Positions 1 to 10,564 are shown, numbered from the stretch's first letter. The stretch is DNA of 64,000 nt from Geomobilimonas luticola (GCF_018476905.1 NZ_JAHCVK010000011.1:1-64000), one strand, 5' to 3'. Numbers and translations are program-made. Notes: generated by a model from the letters alone, not told the origin.

Positions 1-210
1 GGGTATCGTCCGCAGTTCTACTTCCGGACCACCGACGTGACCGGAGTAGTCGACCTTGCGGCGGGGACCGAGATGGTCATGCCCGGTGACAACGTAGCGG
101 TGACGGTGAACCTGATCACCCCGATCGCCATGGACGAAGGACTGCGGTTCGCGATCCGCGAAGGTGGCCGTACGGTCGGTGCCGGCGTGGTCAGCTCCAT
201 CATTGAATAA
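1..210 (+). CDS. tuf: Elongation factor Tu, C-terminal fragment
   Basis: The reading frame is open from base 1 and ends at TAA 208-210, giving the last 69 residues of EF-Tu (about 396 residues in full). It covers the end of beta-barrel domain 3, with the recognisable stretches YFRTTDVTG and [23 protein letters not shown]-Tu delivers aminoacyl-tRNA to the ribosome as a GTP complex. The gene starts outside the window. It lies 23 bases before rpsJ on the same strand, the usual str-to-S10 junction, so it is probably co-transcribed with the ribosomal genes. Confidence 0.97.
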   Translation, partial: GYRPQFYFRTTDVTGVVDLAAGTEMVMPGDNVAVTVNLITPIAMDEGLRFAIREGGRTVGAGVVSSIIE

Positions 211-233
211 TTGCAAATTTATAAGAGGTCGTG

Positions 234-542
234 ATGCCAAGCCAAAAAATTAGAATACGTCTCAAAGCATATGATCACAAGCTGCTCGATCTTTCTGTCG
301 GGGAGATTGTTGATACAGCAAAGAGAACCGGTGCGCGGGTGGCGGGTCCGATACCCTTGCCGACGGTTATCAATAAATACTGTGTTCTCCGTGGTCCCCA
401 CGTGGACAAGAAGTCTCGTGAGCAGTTCGAGATCAGGACCCACAAACGCCTGATAGACATTCTCGAACCGACCCAGCAGACTGTTGATGCGCTTATGAAA
501 CTCGACCTCTCTGCCGGTGTCGATGTCGAGATCAAGCTGTAA
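234..542 (+). CDS. rpsJ: 30S ribosomal protein S10 (uS10)
   Basis: 102-residue S10, full length, starting [16 protein letters not shown]. It is part of the 30S head and, in family knowledge, also the NusE antitermination factor. A GTG at 231 would add one Met, but the AAGAGG at 223-228 sits 5 bases before ATG 234, so ATG 234 is preferred. It opens the S10 gene group, with rplC following after 29 bases. Confidence 0.97.
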   Translation: MPSQKIRIRLKAYDHKLLDLSVGEIVDTAKRTGARVAGPIPLPTVINKYCVLRGPHVDKKSREQFEIRTHKRLIDILEPTQQTVDALMKLDLSAGVDVEIKL

Positions 543-571
543 TTGAGAATACAAAGATAGGATCGTCAACC

Positions 572-1207
572 ATGATTAAGGGATTGATAGGCAAAAAACT
601 TGGGATGACCCAAATATTCACCGATGATGGACGCCGTGTTCCGGTGACTGTCGTAGAAGCTGGCCCGTGTGTTGTTATCCAGAAGAAAACCGTCGACAAG
701 GATGGCTACAATGCCATACAAGTCGGCTTCGGCGAGCGTGAAGCAGTAAAGTCGAATCGCGCTGTGGTCGGTCATTGCAAGGCCGCAGACAAAGGGGTCT
801 TCACCCATCTGCGCGAGCTCCGCCTCGATAACGTGGACCAGTTCAATGTCGGGGATGAAATCAAGGCAGAGCTGTTCGCCGTCGGGGACCTGATTGACGT
901 GACGGGTACCAGCATCGGCAAAGGTTATCAAGGGGTCATGAAGCGCTGGGGTTTCAAGGGTGGTCGTTCGACCCACGGCTCCCGCTTTCACCGTGCTCCT
1001 GGTTCCATAGGTTGCTCCGCCACTCCGTCACGGGTTTTCAAGAATAAGAAAATGCCCGGCCAGATGGGGAATGAGAGGGTGACGGTACAGAGACTGCAGA
1101 TTGCGCGGGTGGATTCTGCTGATAATCTGCTTCTGATCAAAGGGGCAATCCCCGGTGCTGCAAATGGCATAGTTGTCATAAGGGACAGTGTCAAAGCCAA
1201 GAAATAA
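572..1207 (+). CDS. rplC: 50S ribosomal protein L3 (uL3)
   Basis: 211 residues, normal length for L3, starting [16 protein letters not shown]. The conserved loop around [14 protein letters not shown] (near residues 130-143), which reaches toward the peptidyl-transferase centre, and the [17 protein letters not shown] segment are both present. L3 is an early-assembly 23S rRNA binder. It sits between rpsJ and rplD as in the canonical S10 operon. Confidence 0.97.
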   Translation: MIKGLIGKKLGMTQIFTDDGRRVPVTVVEAGPCVVIQKKTVDKDGYNAIQVGFGEREAVKSNRAVVGHCKAADKGVFTHLRELRLDNVDQFNVGDEIKAELFAVGDLIDVTGTSIGKGYQGVMKRWGFKGGRSTHGSRFHRAPGSIGCSATPSRVFKNKKMPGQMGNERVTVQRLQIARVDSADNLLLIKGAIPGAANGIVVIRDSVKAKK

Positions 1208-1230
1208 CAAGCAGGTTTTGGAGATAGATC

Positions 1231-1854
1231 ATGGCTACAATTGATGTTTTTGATATCAAAAAAAACAAGGTGGGAGAGATGGATCTGAACGACGCTGTTT
1301 TCAATGGCGACGTCAAAGAATATCTCATCCACGAAGCGGTCAAGATTCAATTGGCGAACCGCCGCGCGGGAACCGTTGCCGTTAAGAATCGCTCTGCCGT
1401 TTCTGGTGGCGGAAAGAAGCCGTTCCGTCAGAAAGGGACCGGTCAGGCCCGCCAAGGCTGCATTAGGGCGCCTCATTATCCTGGTGGCGGAGTTGCCTTC
1501 GGACCGCAACCCAAAACCTACAACCTCTCCATGAATAAAAAAGCACGGAAGGGTGCACTCCGCTCGGCTCTGTCTCTTATGTATAAAGAGAACAAGCTGA
1601 CCGTTCTTGATGCCTTGAACATCGAGCAGGTATCGACGAAAAGTTTTGTCGGGGTACTGAATGGTTTTGCACTTCACAAGACGCTTATCGTCATCGACGG
1701 GGTCAATCATAACCTTGAACTGTCGGCACGCAACATAAAGGATGTCAAGGTTCTCAAGACGGAAGGCCTCAATATTTTTGATATCATGAAATACCAAAGC
1801 ATCATCTTTACACAGGATGCGGTGCGGAAGGTTGAAGGAGCGCTACTGTCATGA
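1231..1854 (+). CDS. rplD: 50S ribosomal protein L4 (uL4)
   Basis: 207 residues, full length. The long basic loop that lines the nascent-peptide tunnel is visible around residues 45-95 ([25 protein letters not shown]). In enterobacteria L4 also represses its own S10 operon; whether that holds here cannot be seen. It overlaps the rplW start by 4 bases (ATGA), indicating translational coupling. Confidence 0.97.
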   Translation: MATIDVFDIKKNKVGEMDLNDAVFNGDVKEYLIHEAVKIQLANRRAGTVAVKNRSAVSGGGKKPFRQKGTGQARQGCIRAPHYPGGGVAFGPQPKTYNLSMNKKARKGALRSALSLMYKENKLTVLDALNIEQVSTKSFVGVLNGFALHKTLIVIDGVNHNLELSARNIKDVKVLKTEGLNIFDIMKYQSIIFTQDAVRKVEGALLS

Positions 1855-2135
1855 ACATGTATGACGTTATCAAGAGACCGCTGGTCACTGAAAAAAGCAC
1901 GATCGAAAAGGACGAGCGCAATGTCATTGCGTTGGAAGTCGATCGGAATGCCAATAAGATAGAAATCAAGCAGGCTGTAGAGAAGCTTTTTAAGGTCGAA
2001 GTGGACGACGTCAACACCGTCAACGTGGCCGGTAAGGTGAAGCGGGTCGGTAAACATATCGGCAAACGTTCCAATTGGAAAAAAGCATACGTTACCCTCA
2101 AAGAGGGAAGCAACGTTGACTTTTTCGAAGTCTAG
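1851..2135 (+). CDS. rplW: 50S ribosomal protein L23 (uL23)
   Basis: 94 residues, starting [16 protein letters not shown], the typical L23 N-terminus. L23 sits at the tunnel exit and docks trigger factor and SRP. The ATG overlaps the rplD stop codon. The C-terminal half has the basic [21 protein letters not shown] segment region that contacts 23S rRNA. Confidence 0.97.
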   Translation: MNMYDVIKRPLVTEKSTIEKDERNVIALEVDRNANKIEIKQAVEKLFKVEVDDVNTVNVAGKVKRVGKHIGKRSNWKKAYVTLKEGSNVDFFEV

Positions 2136-2158
2136 ATCAACTCTGTGGGGTTTAAATA

Positions 2159-2983
2159 ATGGCTATCAAGAGTTACAAACCGACATCCGCTGGCCGCAGG
2201 CATCAGACCTGTTCCACCTTTGAAGAAATTACATGCACAAAACCGGAAAGGTCCCTGCTTGAAAACAAGAAGAAGACTGGTGGCCGGAACTCTTTTGGAC
2301 GGATTACTTCCCGCCATATTGGTGGAGGTCATAAACAGAAGTACCGGATTATCGATTTCCGTCGCGACAAGCACAATATAACCGCACGGGTTGCTTCAGT
2401 CGAATATGACCCGAACCGGAGCGCACGTATAGCACTGCTCGTTTACGCGGATGGCGAGAAACGCTACATCCTTGCGCCACTTGATCTGAAAGTAGGCGAT
2501 TCCGTCATTGCAAGCCCTGAAGCCGATATCAAGCCGGGCAACGCTCTGCCACTCAAAGCAATCCCACTCGGCACGATTATTCACAATATTGAGCTAAAGA
2601 TCGGGAAAGGTGCACAACTTGCCCGCAGTGCAGGTACCTTTGCACAGCTCATGGCCAAAGAGGGCAAATATGCACAGGTCAAGCTCCCTTCCGGTGAGGT
2701 CAGAATGGTTCTCCAGGAGTGCATGGCGACAATCGGCCAGGTTGGGAATCTGGATCATGAAAATGTATCCATCGGCAAAGCTGGCCGTTCCCGTTGGCTT
2801 GGCAAGCGTCCCAAGGTACGTGGTGTCGCAATGAACCCGGTCGACCATCCCCATGGCGGTGGCGAAGGGCGGACATCTGGTGGTCGTCACCCCGTGACAC
2901 CTTGGGGCATCCCGACCAAGGGTTATAAAACCAGAACCAACAAAACTTCATCCCGCTTCATCGTCAAGAAGCGCACTAAATAA
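2159..2983 (+). CDS. rplB: 50S ribosomal protein L2 (uL2)
   Basis: 274 residues, full length. The C-terminal region holds the invariant [14 protein letters not shown] motif near residues 221-234, whose histidine lies close to the peptidyl-transferase centre. L2 is needed for subunit association and for organising the catalytic core. It has the canonical position between rplW and rpsS. Confidence 0.98.
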   Translation: MAIKSYKPTSAGRRHQTCSTFEEITCTKPERSLLENKKKTGGRNSFGRITSRHIGGGHKQKYRIIDFRRDKHNITARVASVEYDPNRSARIALLVYADGEKRYILAPLDLKVGDSVIASPEADIKPGNALPLKAIPLGTIIHNIELKIGKGAQLARSAGTFAQLMAKEGKYAQVKLPSGEVRMVLQECMATIGQVGNLDHENVSIGKAGRSRWLGKRPKVRGVAMNPVDHPHGGGEGRTSGGRHPVTPWGIPTKGYKTRTNKTSSRFIVKKRTK

Positions 2984-3007
2984 CTCTCCCTACAGAGGAA
3001 TGATACG

Positions 3008-3289
3008 ATGGCAAGATCCATTAAAAAAGGCCCGTTTGTAGATGGGCATCTGGCAAAGAAGGTTGAAGCAGAAAGCCCCTCGTCAAAGAAAGTAATCAAG
3101 ACGTGGTCGCGCCGCTCAACGATAACTCCCGACTTTATCGGCCTTACGTTTGCCGTTCATAACGGTAAGAAATTCATACCTGTCTTCGTGACAGAAAACA
3201 TGGTAGGCCATAAAATGGGTGAGTTTGCCCCTACAAGGACCTTTTTTGGCCATGCGGCCGACAAAAAAAGCAAACTGAAGAAGAAGTAA
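3008..3289 (+). CDS. rpsS: 30S ribosomal protein S19 (uS19)
   Basis: 93 residues, starting [15 protein letters not shown], the standard S19 N-terminus, with the conserved NGKKFIPV and [15 protein letters not shown] segments. S19 binds 16S rRNA in the 30S head next to S13 and contacts the A-site region. It lies between rplB and rplV as expected. Confidence 0.98.
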   Translation: MARSIKKGPFVDGHLAKKVEAESPSSKKVIKTWSRRSTITPDFIGLTFAVHNGKKFIPVFVTENMVGHKMGEFAPTRTFFGHAADKKSKLKKK

Positions 3290-3307
3290 TTTGCAAAGGA
3301 GTCGATA

Positions 3308-3643
3308 ATGGAAGCAAGCGCCAGACTGTCATTAGCCCGTCTCTCCCCCCGTAAAACCCGTCTTGTTGTAGACATGGTACGTGGTAAGGGGATTCAGGAC
3401 GCACTTAATATTCTCCGATTTTCCCCACAGCCTTCGGCCAAGCTCGTTGCAAAGCTGCTCAGCTCTGCTGTTGCAAATGCCGAGCAAAAAGGTGCTGCTG
3501 ACGTTGACCGTTTATTTGTCAAGACTATTTATGTAGACGGCGGTGCGGTACTGAAGCGTTTCGTGCCACGCGCCATGGGCAGGGCGAGCAAGATCAGAAA
3601 ACCGACCAGCCACATTTCCGTGGTACTGGCCGATAAGAAATAA
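3308..3643 (+). CDS. rplV: 50S ribosomal protein L22 (uL22)
   Basis: 111 residues, full length. The beta-hairpin tip that reaches into the exit tunnel is in the C-terminal third (AVLKRFVPRAMGRASKIRKPTSHI). Mutations in that loop give macrolide resistance in other bacteria; no deletion or insertion is evident here. Confidence 0.97.
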   Translation: MEASARLSLARLSPRKTRLVVDMVRGKGIQDALNILRFSPQPSAKLVAKLLSSAVANAEQKGAADVDRLFVKTIYVDGGAVLKRFVPRAMGRASKIRKPTSHISVVLADKK

Positions 3644-3674
3644 ATTTGTATAGCACACAGGTGGAGGTGAAGTT

Positions 3675-4310
3675 TTGGGTCAGAAAGTAAATCCCGTAGG
3701 GTTCAGGCTTGGTGTCATCAAGACATGGGACTCCAAGTGGTATGCCGAGGCGGATTACGCCAAACTGCTGCATGAGGATATTAAGCTGCGGGCGTTCCTC
3801 AAGAAGCGGCTCTATCATTCTGGTGTATCCAAAATCGAGATTGAGCGTGCTGCTAACAAGGCGAAGATAAACATCTTTACCGCACGTCCGGGACTGATAA
3901 TTGGCAAAAAAGGTTCTGAAGTCGAGACTCTGAAAAAGGAACTGGCCAAACTCACCGACAAGGAAGTGTTCCTGAATATTCAAGAGGTGCGTAAGCCCGA
4001 ACTGGATGCGCAACTGGTCGCGGAGAACGTGGCCCTGCAGTTGGAGCGCCGCATCGCTTTCCGCCGAGCCATGAAAAAGAGCGTTACCTCAGCGCTCAAG
4101 TTCGGTGCAAAGGGTATCAGAATTACGTGCTCAGGGCGTTTGGGCGGTGCCGAGATGTCCCGAACCGAATGGTATCGTGAGGGGCGCGTTCCTCTTCATA
4201 CGTTGAGGGCAGATATTGATTACGGCTTTGCAGAGGCAAAGACAACTTACGGTATCATTGGCGTGAAAGTACTTATATTCAAGGGCGAAGTACTTCCCGG
4301 TCAAAAATAA
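3675..4310 (+). CDS. rpsC: 30S ribosomal protein S3 (uS3)
   Basis: 211 residues, starting at TTG 3675 (M)[12 protein letters not shown], directly after GGAGGTG. No in-frame ATG or GTG fits the conserved N-terminus, so the TTG start is well supported. The KH domain ([14 protein letters not shown], residues 75-88) and the C-terminal S3 domain are complete. S3 forms part of the mRNA entry channel with S4 and S5. Confidence 0.97.
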   Translation: MGQKVNPVGFRLGVIKTWDSKWYAEADYAKLLHEDIKLRAFLKKRLYHSGVSKIEIERAANKAKINIFTARPGLIIGKKGSEVETLKKELAKLTDKEVFLNIQEVRKPELDAQLVAENVALQLERRIAFRRAMKKSVTSALKFGAKGIRITCSGRLGGAEMSRTEWYREGRVPLHTLRADIDYGFAEAKTTYGIIGVKVLIFKGEVLPGQK

Positions 4311-4327
4311 ACAGGAGCTTGTTAGCA

Positions 4328-4750
4328 ATGTTAATGCCTAAACGTGTTAAACATAGAAAGCAAATGAAGGGGAGAATGACCGGAACGCCGCAGCGTGGTA
4401 TAGAACTGGCGTTTGGAGAGTATGGACTGCAAGCTACTACCTGTGGCTGGCTTGACTCCCGTCAGATCGAAGCTGCTCGTATTGCAATGACCCGTTACAT
4501 TAAAAGGGGCGGCAAGATATGGATACGCATCTTCCCCGACAAACCGCTGACCTCCAAGCCTGCTGAAACGCGTATGGGTAAGGGTAAGGGTTCCCCCGAT
4601 TCGTGGGTTTGCGTTATAAAGCCTGGCCATGTACTCTACGAAATGGAAGGGGTAACCGAAGAGATTGCACGCGAGGCATTCCGTTTGGCAGCCCACAAGC
4701 TTCCCATCACGACAAAATTTATTTCGAGGAAGGACGGCCATGAAGGTTAG
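4328..4750 (+). CDS. rplP: 50S ribosomal protein L16 (uL16)
   Basis: 140 residues from ATG 4328 ([19 protein letters not shown]). A TTG at 4319 is in frame, but the conserved L16 N-terminus begins MLMPKR and AGGAG at 4313-4317 fits ATG 4328 better. L16 helps position the A-site tRNA acceptor arm. The 3' end overlaps rpmC by 11 bases. Confidence 0.96.
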   Translation: MLMPKRVKHRKQMKGRMTGTPQRGIELAFGEYGLQATTCGWLDSRQIEAARIAMTRYIKRGGKIWIRIFPDKPLTSKPAETRMGKGKGSPDSWVCVIKPGHVLYEMEGVTEEIAREAFRLAAHKLPITTKFISRKDGHEG

Positions 4751-4928
4751 TGACCTGAAAACTATGAATGAGGAAGAACTCCAGTCGAAGGAAAAGGAAC
4801 TGAAAAAGGAACTGTTCAATCTCAAGTTCCAGCTTCATACTGGACGTCTTGAAAACAGCGCGAAACTGTCTGCTATCAGGAAAGACGTTGCGCGTGTGAA
4901 AACTTTACTTCAGGAAAAAAAAGGCTAG
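4740..4928 (+). CDS. rpmC: 50S ribosomal protein L29 (uL29)
   Basis: 62 residues from ATG 4740 ([17 protein letters not shown]), a helical, charged protein with the typical [15 protein letters not shown] core. It overlaps the end of rplP, with the GAGGAAGG Shine-Dalgarno sequence inside rplP. The open frame extends upstream, but that part is only rplP read in another frame. L29 lies near the tunnel exit beside L23. Confidence 0.96.
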   Translation: MKVSDLKTMNEEELQSKEKELKKELFNLKFQLHTGRLENSAKLSAIRKDVARVKTLLQEKKG

Positions 4929-4938
4929 TGAGGCTGAT

Positions 4939-5196
4939 ATGAGTGAGCGCGGTAGCAGAAAAACCCAGACAGGCGTAGTGGTGAGCGACAAGATGGATAA
5001 GACCGTTGTCGTTAAGGTTGACCGTCTTGTGAAACATCCGGTCTACAATAAATATATAAAGCGGTCGGCCAAGTATAAGGCGCATGACACGGATAACAGT
5101 TGTAAAACGGGTGATCGTGTCCTGATCGTTGAGACTCGTCCGTTAAGCAAGGATAAACGCTGGCAAGTTCGGCAGATAATCGATAAAAGCGCGTAA
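4939..5196 (+). CDS. rpsQ: 30S ribosomal protein S17 (uS17)
   Basis: 85 residues with the OB-fold pattern of S17: [21 protein letters not shown] at the N-terminus and [18 protein letters not shown] at the C-terminus. It is a primary 16S rRNA binder. It begins 10 bases after rpmC, in the normal spc-side order L16-L29-S17-L14. Confidence 0.97.
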   Translation: MSERGSRKTQTGVVVSDKMDKTVVVKVDRLVKHPVYNKYIKRSAKYKAHDTDNSCKTGDRVLIVETRPLSKDKRWQVRQIIDKSA

Positions 5197-5210
5197 GGCA
5201 GGAGCTACCT

Positions 5211-5579
5211 ATGATTCAGATGCAGACAATACTCGATGTAGCGGATAATTCAGGGGCCAAAAAGCTCTTTTGCATTAAGGTTCTGGGCGGATCCAAGCGC
5301 AAGTATGCCAGTATTGGCGATATAATTGTTGCGTCGGTGAAAGAGGCACTTCCCAACTCCAAGGTGAAAAAAGGGGACGTGGTCAAGGTAGTCGTGGTGA
5401 GAACTGCGAAGGAAATTGGCCGGCCCGACGGTTCTTATATCCGTTTCGACGGCAACTCCGGGGTTGTCATTAACAACCAGCGCGAGCCGGTTGGTACCCG
5501 AATCTTCGGGCCGGTAGCGCGGGAACTGAGGGCGAAGAAGTTTATGAAAATTATCTCCCTTGCCCCCGAAGTACTATAA
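5211..5579 (+). CDS. rplN: 50S ribosomal protein L14 (uL14)
   Basis: 122 residues, the near-universal L14 length, starting [18 protein letters not shown]. Conserved segments [31 protein letters not shown] are intact. L14 contacts 16S rRNA at bridge B8 and is the docking site of RsfS in other bacteria. Confidence 0.98.
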   Translation: MIQMQTILDVADNSGAKKLFCIKVLGGSKRKYASIGDIIVASVKEALPNSKVKKGDVVKVVVVRTAKEIGRPDGSYIRFDGNSGVVINNQREPVGTRIFGPVARELRAKKFMKIISLAPEVL

Positions 5580-5598
5580 TTTAAGGCGGAGACAGACG

Positions 5599-5925
5599 AT
5601 GCTAGGTAAGAATCTGCATGTAAAAAAAGGTGACACCGTCGTGGTCGTTACTGGCAAGGATAAGAACAAGACAGGTAAAATCATCCAGATCCTTTCCAAA
5701 AAGGATGGGGTTATTGTCGAAGGTCTTAACATTGTCAAAAGGCATACACGCGCACGTGGTAATGAGGCCGGCGGGATTGTTGAAAAAGAGGCTCCGCTCC
5801 ATGTATCGAATGTGATGGTTTATTGTGGTAAATGTAAGAAGCCGGTAAGAACCAGGACCAGTGTTCTTGAAGACGGCAAGAAGGCCCGTGTTTGCGTAAA
5901 ATGCGGCGAGTCTTTTGACAAATAG
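5599..5925 (+). CDS. rplX: 50S ribosomal protein L24 (uL24)
   Basis: 108 residues from ATG 5599 ([19 protein letters not shown]), with AAGGCGGA at 5583-5590 upstream. The N-terminal KOW motif is clear. The C-terminus keeps a zinc-ribbon-like CGKC...CVKC arrangement (residues about 77-104), seen in many L24 proteins. L24 initiates 50S assembly and sits near the tunnel exit. Confidence 0.96.
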   Translation: MLGKNLHVKKGDTVVVVTGKDKNKTGKIIQILSKKDGVIVEGLNIVKRHTRARGNEAGGIVEKEAPLHVSNVMVYCGKCKKPVRTRTSVLEDGKKARVCVKCGESFDK

Positions 5926-5938
5926 TGCGGAGGGGTAA

Positions 5939-6478
5939 ATGTCACGGCTGAAAGAGCTTTACAATAAAGAGATGGTTCCCCAGTTGATGAAAGATTTCAA
6001 CTACAAGAACGTCATGGAAGTACCTAAAATCGAGAAAATTGTCATCAATATGGGGCTTGGTGAAGCCATCCAGAACGTGAAAATTCTTGACTCAGCAGCC
6101 GATGAACTGTCGGTGATCAGTGGCCAGAAGCCGGTCATCACCAAGGCCAAGAAATCAATTGCCAGTTTCAAGTTGCGCCAGGGTATGCCTATTGGCTGTA
6201 TGGTTACCTTGCGTAAGGACCGCATGTACGAGTTCCTTGACCGACTGGTGAATGTTGCGCTCCCCCGTGTACGCGATTTCAAGGGAGTATCTGCAAAAGG
6301 CTTTGATGGTAAAGGTAACTACTCACTCGGGATAAAGGAGCAACTGATCTTTCCCGAGATCAATTACGATAAAGTTGACAAAATCAAGGGGATGAATATC
6401 TCCATTGTGACCACGGCTAATAGCGACGACGAAGGCAGAGCATTGCTGAAGCTGTTGGGTATGCCGTTCAGATATTAA
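5939..6478 (+). CDS. rplE: 50S ribosomal protein L5 (uL5)
   Basis: 179 residues, full length, starting [20 protein letters not shown]. Conserved [10 protein letters not shown] and RGMNI-like ([13 protein letters not shown]) blocks are present. L5 binds 5S rRNA in the central protuberance and contacts P-site tRNA. Order L24-L5-S14 is canonical. Confidence 0.98.
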   Translation: MSRLKELYNKEMVPQLMKDFNYKNVMEVPKIEKIVINMGLGEAIQNVKILDSAADELSVISGQKPVITKAKKSIASFKLRQGMPIGCMVTLRKDRMYEFLDRLVNVALPRVRDFKGVSAKGFDGKGNYSLGIKEQLIFPEINYDKVDKIKGMNISIVTTANSDDEGRALLKLLGMPFRY

Positions 6479-6498
6479 ATCACGTTCGGAGGATAGAA

Positions 6499-6684
6499 GT
6501 GGCTAAAACATCGATGATAATCAAAGCACAAAGAGGGAACAAGTTCAAGGTACGGGAGTATAACCGGTGCCCTTTGTGCGGTCGTCCGCGTGCGTACTAT
6601 CGTAAGTTTGACATGTGTAGAATCTGTCTGAGGAAGCACGCTTCCAACGGTCAGATTCCCGGTGTTATAAAATCCAGCTGGTAA
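6499..6684 (+). CDS. rpsN: 30S ribosomal protein S14, zinc-binding type (uS14)
   Basis: 61 residues from GTG 6499, preceded by GGAGG. It is the short type Z S14 with a four-cysteine zinc site, CPLCGRP (residues 24-30) and CRICLR (40-45), rather than the long zinc-free form. The final KSSW is typical. S14 completes the 30S head near S3 and S10. Confidence 0.97.
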   Translation: MAKTSMIIKAQRGNKFKVREYNRCPLCGRPRAYYRKFDMCRICLRKHASNGQIPGVIKSSW

Positions 6685-6716
6685 CAGCGAAGAAACTGTA
6701 TAGAGGAGTAGAACCG

Positions 6717-7115
6717 ATGTCGATGACTGATCCAATTGCCGATATGCTTACGAGAATAAGAAACGCCGGTATGGCGAAACTCCAGAAGGTGGACATCCCA
6801 TCTTCGAACCTCAAGGTAAGCCTGGCAAACGTCCTGCGTTCAGAAGGGTTTATCAAAAACTACAAGGTGATTGCCGACCAGAAGCAGGGCGTGTTGCGTG
6901 TTTATTTGAAGTATATCGATGAAAAAGATTCGGTCATTAACGAGATCAAGAGAGTCAGTAAGCCGGGTGGACGTCGCTATGTAAAGGGCGATGAAATTCC
7001 CAGCATAAAAAACGGTATGGGGATTGCTATTTTATCGACCTCGAAAGGCATTCTTACCGATAAGGCCGCCCGGGAAGCCGGAGTGGGTGGCGAGTTAATC
7101 TGCACGGTCTGGTAA
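6717..7115 (+). CDS. rpsH: 30S ribosomal protein S8 (uS8)
   Basis: 132 residues, starting [17 protein letters not shown], ending in the conserved LLSTSKG-like [29 protein letters not shown]8 binds the 16S central domain; in E. coli it is the translational repressor of the spc operon, but no such site was identified here. Confidence 0.98.
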   Translation: MSMTDPIADMLTRIRNAGMAKLQKVDIPSSNLKVSLANVLRSEGFIKNYKVIADQKQGVLRVYLKYIDEKDSVINEIKRVSKPGGRRYVKGDEIPSIKNGMGIAILSTSKGILTDKAAREAGVGGELICTVW

Positions 7116-7142
7116 TTTAACCCGGAACAAGGAGCATTCAGC

Positions 7143-7682
7143 ATGTCCAGAATTGGTAAACTTCCCATTGAAATCACTCAGGGAGTTAAAATATCTTTCG
7201 ATAACTCTGTCCTGACGGTGGATGGTCCCAAGGGATCACTGTCACGTAAAATTATGGATGGTGTTGCGCTGACGATTACGGATAAGACGATTGTGGTCAA
7301 TCGCGCTGATGACGGGATCAAGGCGCGGTCTGCACACGGTTTGACGAGAACACTCGTAAGCAATATGGTCGAAGGTGTGACTAAAGGTTTTGAGACTGCT
7401 CTCGAGATCAGCGGCGTAGGCTATCGTGCTGAAGCCAAAGGTGATGTGCTCAATCTCAGTCTGGGATATTCACATCCGGTGAATTTCCAACTCCCTAAAG
7501 GAATAACCGTAGAAGTGGATAAAATGACCAAGCTTGTTGTCAAAGGGATTGACAAGGAGCTTGTTGGTCAGACTGCGGCCAAGATTCGTTCGTTCCGTGG
7601 CCCGGAGCCGTATAAAGGTAAAGGGATCAGGTATGCCAACGAAACGATTCTGAGAAAAGCCGGCAAAACCGGCAAAAAATAG
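7143..7682 (+). CDS. rplF: 50S ribosomal protein L6 (uL6)
   Basis: 179 residues, two tandem L6 domains, starting [11 protein letters not shown] and ending with the conserved [14 protein letters not shown] segment. L6 lies by the sarcin-ricin loop/factor-binding site. The position between rpsH and rplR is canonical. Confidence 0.98.
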   Translation: MSRIGKLPIEITQGVKISFDNSVLTVDGPKGSLSRKIMDGVALTITDKTIVVNRADDGIKARSAHGLTRTLVSNMVEGVTKGFETALEISGVGYRAEAKGDVLNLSLGYSHPVNFQLPKGITVEVDKMTKLVVKGIDKELVGQTAAKIRSFRGPEPYKGKGIRYANETILRKAGKTGKK

Positions 7683-7702
7683 TTAAAGCAAGGAGAAGCA
7701 CC

Positions 7703-8071
7703 GTGAGTTCTCTCGCACAGAAAAAAGCTGCCCGTCTTAAGCGGCAAACAAGGATAAGAAAGAAGATTCGTGGCACGACAGAACGGCCTCGTCTTAACGT
7801 GTTCAAGAGTGCTACGCACATCTATGCCCAGATAATTGACGACACAACGGGCAAGACTCTGGTAGCGGCATCCACTGTCATGAAAGAAGTAGGTGCTGAA
7901 CTGAAAGGGACGGGTAATATCGAGGCAGCCAAGAAGGTTGGTGCCGAGGTTGCGAAGCGTGCTTTGGCCAGCGACATTAAGGCGGTTGTGTTTGATCGTA
8001 ATGGGTTTCTTTACCATGGAAGAGTCAAGGCACTTGCCGAAGCTGCACGTGAAACCGGTCTGTCCTTTTAA
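7703..8071 (+). CDS. rplR: 50S ribosomal protein L18 (uL18)
   Basis: 122 residues from GTG 7703 with AAGGAG upstream. The basic N-terminus ([17 protein letters not shown]) and the [19 protein letters not shown] core identify L18, the 5S rRNA-binding protein of the central protuberance. It ends [26 protein letters not shown]. Confidence 0.97.
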   Translation: MSSLAQKKAARLKRQTRIRKKIRGTTERPRLNVFKSATHIYAQIIDDTTGKTLVAASTVMKEVGAELKGTGNIEAAKKVGAEVAKRALASDIKAVVFDRNGFLYHGRVKALAEAARETGLSF

Positions 8072-8094
8072 AGATATTACACAGGAGGCGTTAA

Positions 8095-8583
8095 TTGCTT
8101 AAGATCAATCCCAGCGAAATTAATTTAACTGACAGGGTCGTGCACATCAGTCGCGTAGCCAAGGTTGTGAAAGGTGGCCGTCGGTTCAGTTTCTCCGCAT
8201 TGGTTGTGGTTGGAGACGGGAACGGGTATGTCGGTTATGGCCTCGGCAAGGCCAACGAAGTCCCTGAGGCTATCCGCAAAGGCGTGGAGCAGGCAAAAAA
8301 GAACCTTATCAAGGTTCCTATTGTCAAAGGGCAAACCATACCTTACGAGATAGAGGGACACTTTGGCGCCGGACGCGTACTCATGATGCCAGCTTCCGCT
8401 GGTACAGGTGTTATTGCTGGTGGTGCAGCCCGTGCAGTATTCGAATCTGCTGGCGTGCACAATATTCTCGCAAAGTGCCTTGGGTCCAACAATCCGCACA
8501 ATGTAGTCAAGGCGGCTTTTGCAGGACTTAAATCGCTTCGCAGTCCGGAAGAGATTATGGCACGTCGGGGCATGACCGACTAG
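8095..8583 (+). CDS. rpsE: 30S ribosomal protein S5 (uS5)
   Basis: 162 residues from TTG 8095, with CAGGAGG upstream. The double-stranded-RNA-like N-terminal domain ([20 protein letters not shown]) and the [13 protein letters not shown] domain are intact. S5 takes part in decoding accuracy and, with S3 and S4, the mRNA entry site. No alternative ATG fits. Confidence 0.97.
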   Translation: MLKINPSEINLTDRVVHISRVAKVVKGGRRFSFSALVVVGDGNGYVGYGLGKANEVPEAIRKGVEQAKKNLIKVPIVKGQTIPYEIEGHFGAGRVLMMPASAGTGVIAGGAARAVFESAGVHNILAKCLGSNNPHNVVKAAFAGLKSLRSPEEIMARRGMTD

Positions 8584-8614
8584 CAGCGCTTTAAATCCAG
8601 CAAGGAGAAGTGAT

Positions 8615-8794
8615 ATGTCGCAGGATCTCAAAATTACTCTGGTAAAGAGCCATATCGGCACACCGGCAAGCCAGCGAGCCGTTTTGAATGGCATGGGCCT
8701 GAACAAGTTGAATAAGTCAGTAGTTCTTAAAGATACTCCGGAAATAAGAGGGATGATCCGCAAGGTCTCCCACATGGTAAATGTAACCGAGTAA
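8615..8794 (+). CDS. rpmD: 50S ribosomal protein L30 (uL30)
   Basis: 59-residue gene, translated by hand: MSQDLKITLVKSHIGTPASQ at the start, with the usual L30 features LVKS.IG and LNKLNKSVVLKDTPEIRGMI, ending HMVNVTE. AAGGAG lies 5 bases before ATG 8615. It fits exactly between rpsE and rplO, the canonical site, and is easily missed by length cut-offs. Confidence 0.95.
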   Translation: MSQDLKITLVKSHIGTPASQRAVLNGMGLNKLNKSVVLKDTPEIRGMIRKVSHMVNVTE

Positions 8795-8813
8795 TTTCCC
8801 CTGAGGTGCACAC

Positions 8814-9254
8814 ATGGAATTGAACAGCATAAAGCCCGCAATTGGTGCAAGTAAAAATAGAAAGAGAATCGGTCGGGGACCTGGGTCAGGCCATGGCAAG
8901 ACTGCGACCAAGGGACATAAAGGTCAGAAAGCAAGAAGCGGTGGGAGTATAAAGGCTGGATTCGAAGGTGGCCAGATGCCGATGCATCGTCGCCTGCCGA
9001 AGCGCGGCTTCACCCCCCTTACCCGTAAAGACTACGCAATCGTGAATCTGGGCCAGTTGGACATTTTCGAGGCAGCGAGCAGTGTTGATGCTGCTGCGCT
9101 CCTGAAGAGCGGTCTCATTAGCGGTGTGCGTGATGGTATAAAAGTTCTTGCAACGGGGGAGCTTACCAAGGCTCTGACGATAAAAGCACACAAATTCAGC
9201 GCTGCTGCTAAGGAAAAGATTCTGGCTGCGGGCGGTACTGTCGAGGAGATATAA
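8814..9254 (+). CDS. rplO: 50S ribosomal protein L15 (uL15)
   Basis: 146 residues, starting [20 protein letters not shown]. The Gly/Lys/Arg-rich N-terminal arm ([21 protein letters not shown]) that threads into 23S rRNA and the [17 protein letters not shown] block are diagnostic. It is immediately upstream of secY (2-base gap), as in most bacteria. Confidence 0.97.
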   Translation: MELNSIKPAIGASKNRKRIGRGPGSGHGKTATKGHKGQKARSGGSIKAGFEGGQMPMHRRLPKRGFTPLTRKDYAIVNLGQLDIFEAASSVDAAALLKSGLISGVRDGIKVLATGELTKALTIKAHKFSAAAKEKILAAGGTVEEI

Positions 9255-9256
9255 TC

Positions 9257-10564
9257 TTGCTCGAAGCCTTCCAGAACATATTCAAGATACCTGAGCTGAA
9301 GAAGCGTGTGTTGTTTTCTCTGGGGATGCTTGCGGTCTACCGCGTGGGGTGTCATATCCCGACACCCGGTATAGACGGTCAAGCGCTTTCGCATTTTTTC
9401 AAACAGGCCCAGGGAACACTTCTCGGCCTGTTTGATATGTTTTCCGGTGGCGCACTGGAAAAACTGACCGTCTTTGCGCTTGGCATCATGCCATACATCT
9501 CCTCTTCGATTATTTTCCAGTTACTTACGGTTGTAGTCCCAGCCATTGAAAAACTCTCCAAAGAAGGCGAATCTGGCCGTAAGAAAATTATTCAGTATAC
9601 CCGTTACGGCACGATAGTACTGAGTGTTGTCCAGGCTTCCGGTATTGCAGTCGGTTTGGAAAGTATGCGTGGTCCTGCCGGGGAACTTGTAGTACCGAAT
9701 CCAGGTTGGGGATTCCGCGTAATGACCGTAATTACCCTGACAGCTGGGACCGCGTTCATTATGTGGCTCGGTGAGCAAATGTCTGAGAAGGGCATAGGTA
9801 ACGGTATATCACTCATCATCTTTGCCGGTATTGTTGCCCGTATCCCCGTAGCAATAATTAACAGTGTACGATTGTTGAAATCAGGACAGATTTCACTCTT
9901 TGTCCTGGTGTTTGTCGCTGCACTCATGTTTCTTGTTATTGCAGCTGTTGTCTTTGTGGAGAGGGGACAACGACGTGTGCCGATCCATTATGCCAAGCGA
10001 GTGGTCGGTCTCAAGACCTTTGGTGCCCAGACATCTCATTTGCCACTCAAGGTAAACATGGCAGGAGTAATACCACCGATTTTTGCTTCATCAATCATCA
10101 TGTTTCCCGCAACAATTGGAAATTTTATAAATATTCCGTGGGTGCAAAACGCAGCCAAAAGTCTGACCCCGGGAAACTGGGCGTATAATTTATTTTATGT
10201 TGCATTCATAGTTTTTTTCTGTTATTTCTATACGGCTGTGACTTTTAACCCTGTTGATGTTGCTGAAAATGTGAAAAAGCACGGCGGATATATACCAGGA
10301 ATCCGGCCGGGCAAGGAGACGTCTGAGTTTCTGGATCGCGTCCTAACCAAGCTGACATTTGCCGGGTCCATCTATATTTCACTAGTATGCGTTCTCCCGT
10401 CGATTTTAATTGGTAAATTCAATCTTCCATTTTATTTTGGCGGAACTGCCCTCCTTATAGCGGTCGGGGTCGGGATGGATACAGTTTCCCAGATTGAATC
10501 CCACCTGATCACGAGAAGTTACGAAGGTTTCATGAAGGGCGTTAAGATCAAGGGAAGACGGTAG
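9257..10564 (+). CDS. secY: Preprotein translocase subunit SecY
   Basis: 435 residues from TTG 9257, two bases after the rplO stop. Ten hydrophobic membrane segments can be traced from residues about 17 to 415. The plug/early region VGCHIPTPGIDG and the cytosolic loop RGQRRVPIHYAKR, which contacts the ribosome and SecA, are conserved. SecY is the protein-conducting channel of the Sec system; secE and secG are not in the window. Confidence 0.98.
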   Translation: MLEAFQNIFKIPELKKRVLFSLGMLAVYRVGCHIPTPGIDGQALSHFFKQAQGTLLGLFDMFSGGALEKLTVFALGIMPYISSSIIFQLLTVVVPAIEKLSKEGESGRKKIIQYTRYGTIVLSVVQASGIAVGLESMRGPAGELVVPNPGWGFRVMTVITLTAGTAFIMWLGEQMSEKGIGNGISLIIFAGIVARIPVAIINSVRLLKSGQISLFVLVFVAALMFLVIAAVVFVERGQRRVPIHYAKRVVGLKTFGAQTSHLPLKVNMAGVIPPIFASSIIMFPATIGNFINIPWVQNAAKSLTPGNWAYNLFYVAFIVFFCYFYTAVTFNPVDVAENVKKHGGYIPGIRPGKETSEFLDRVLTKLTFAGSIYISLVCVLPSILIGKFNLPFYFGGTALLIAVGVGMDTVSQIESHLITRSYEGFMKGVKIKGRR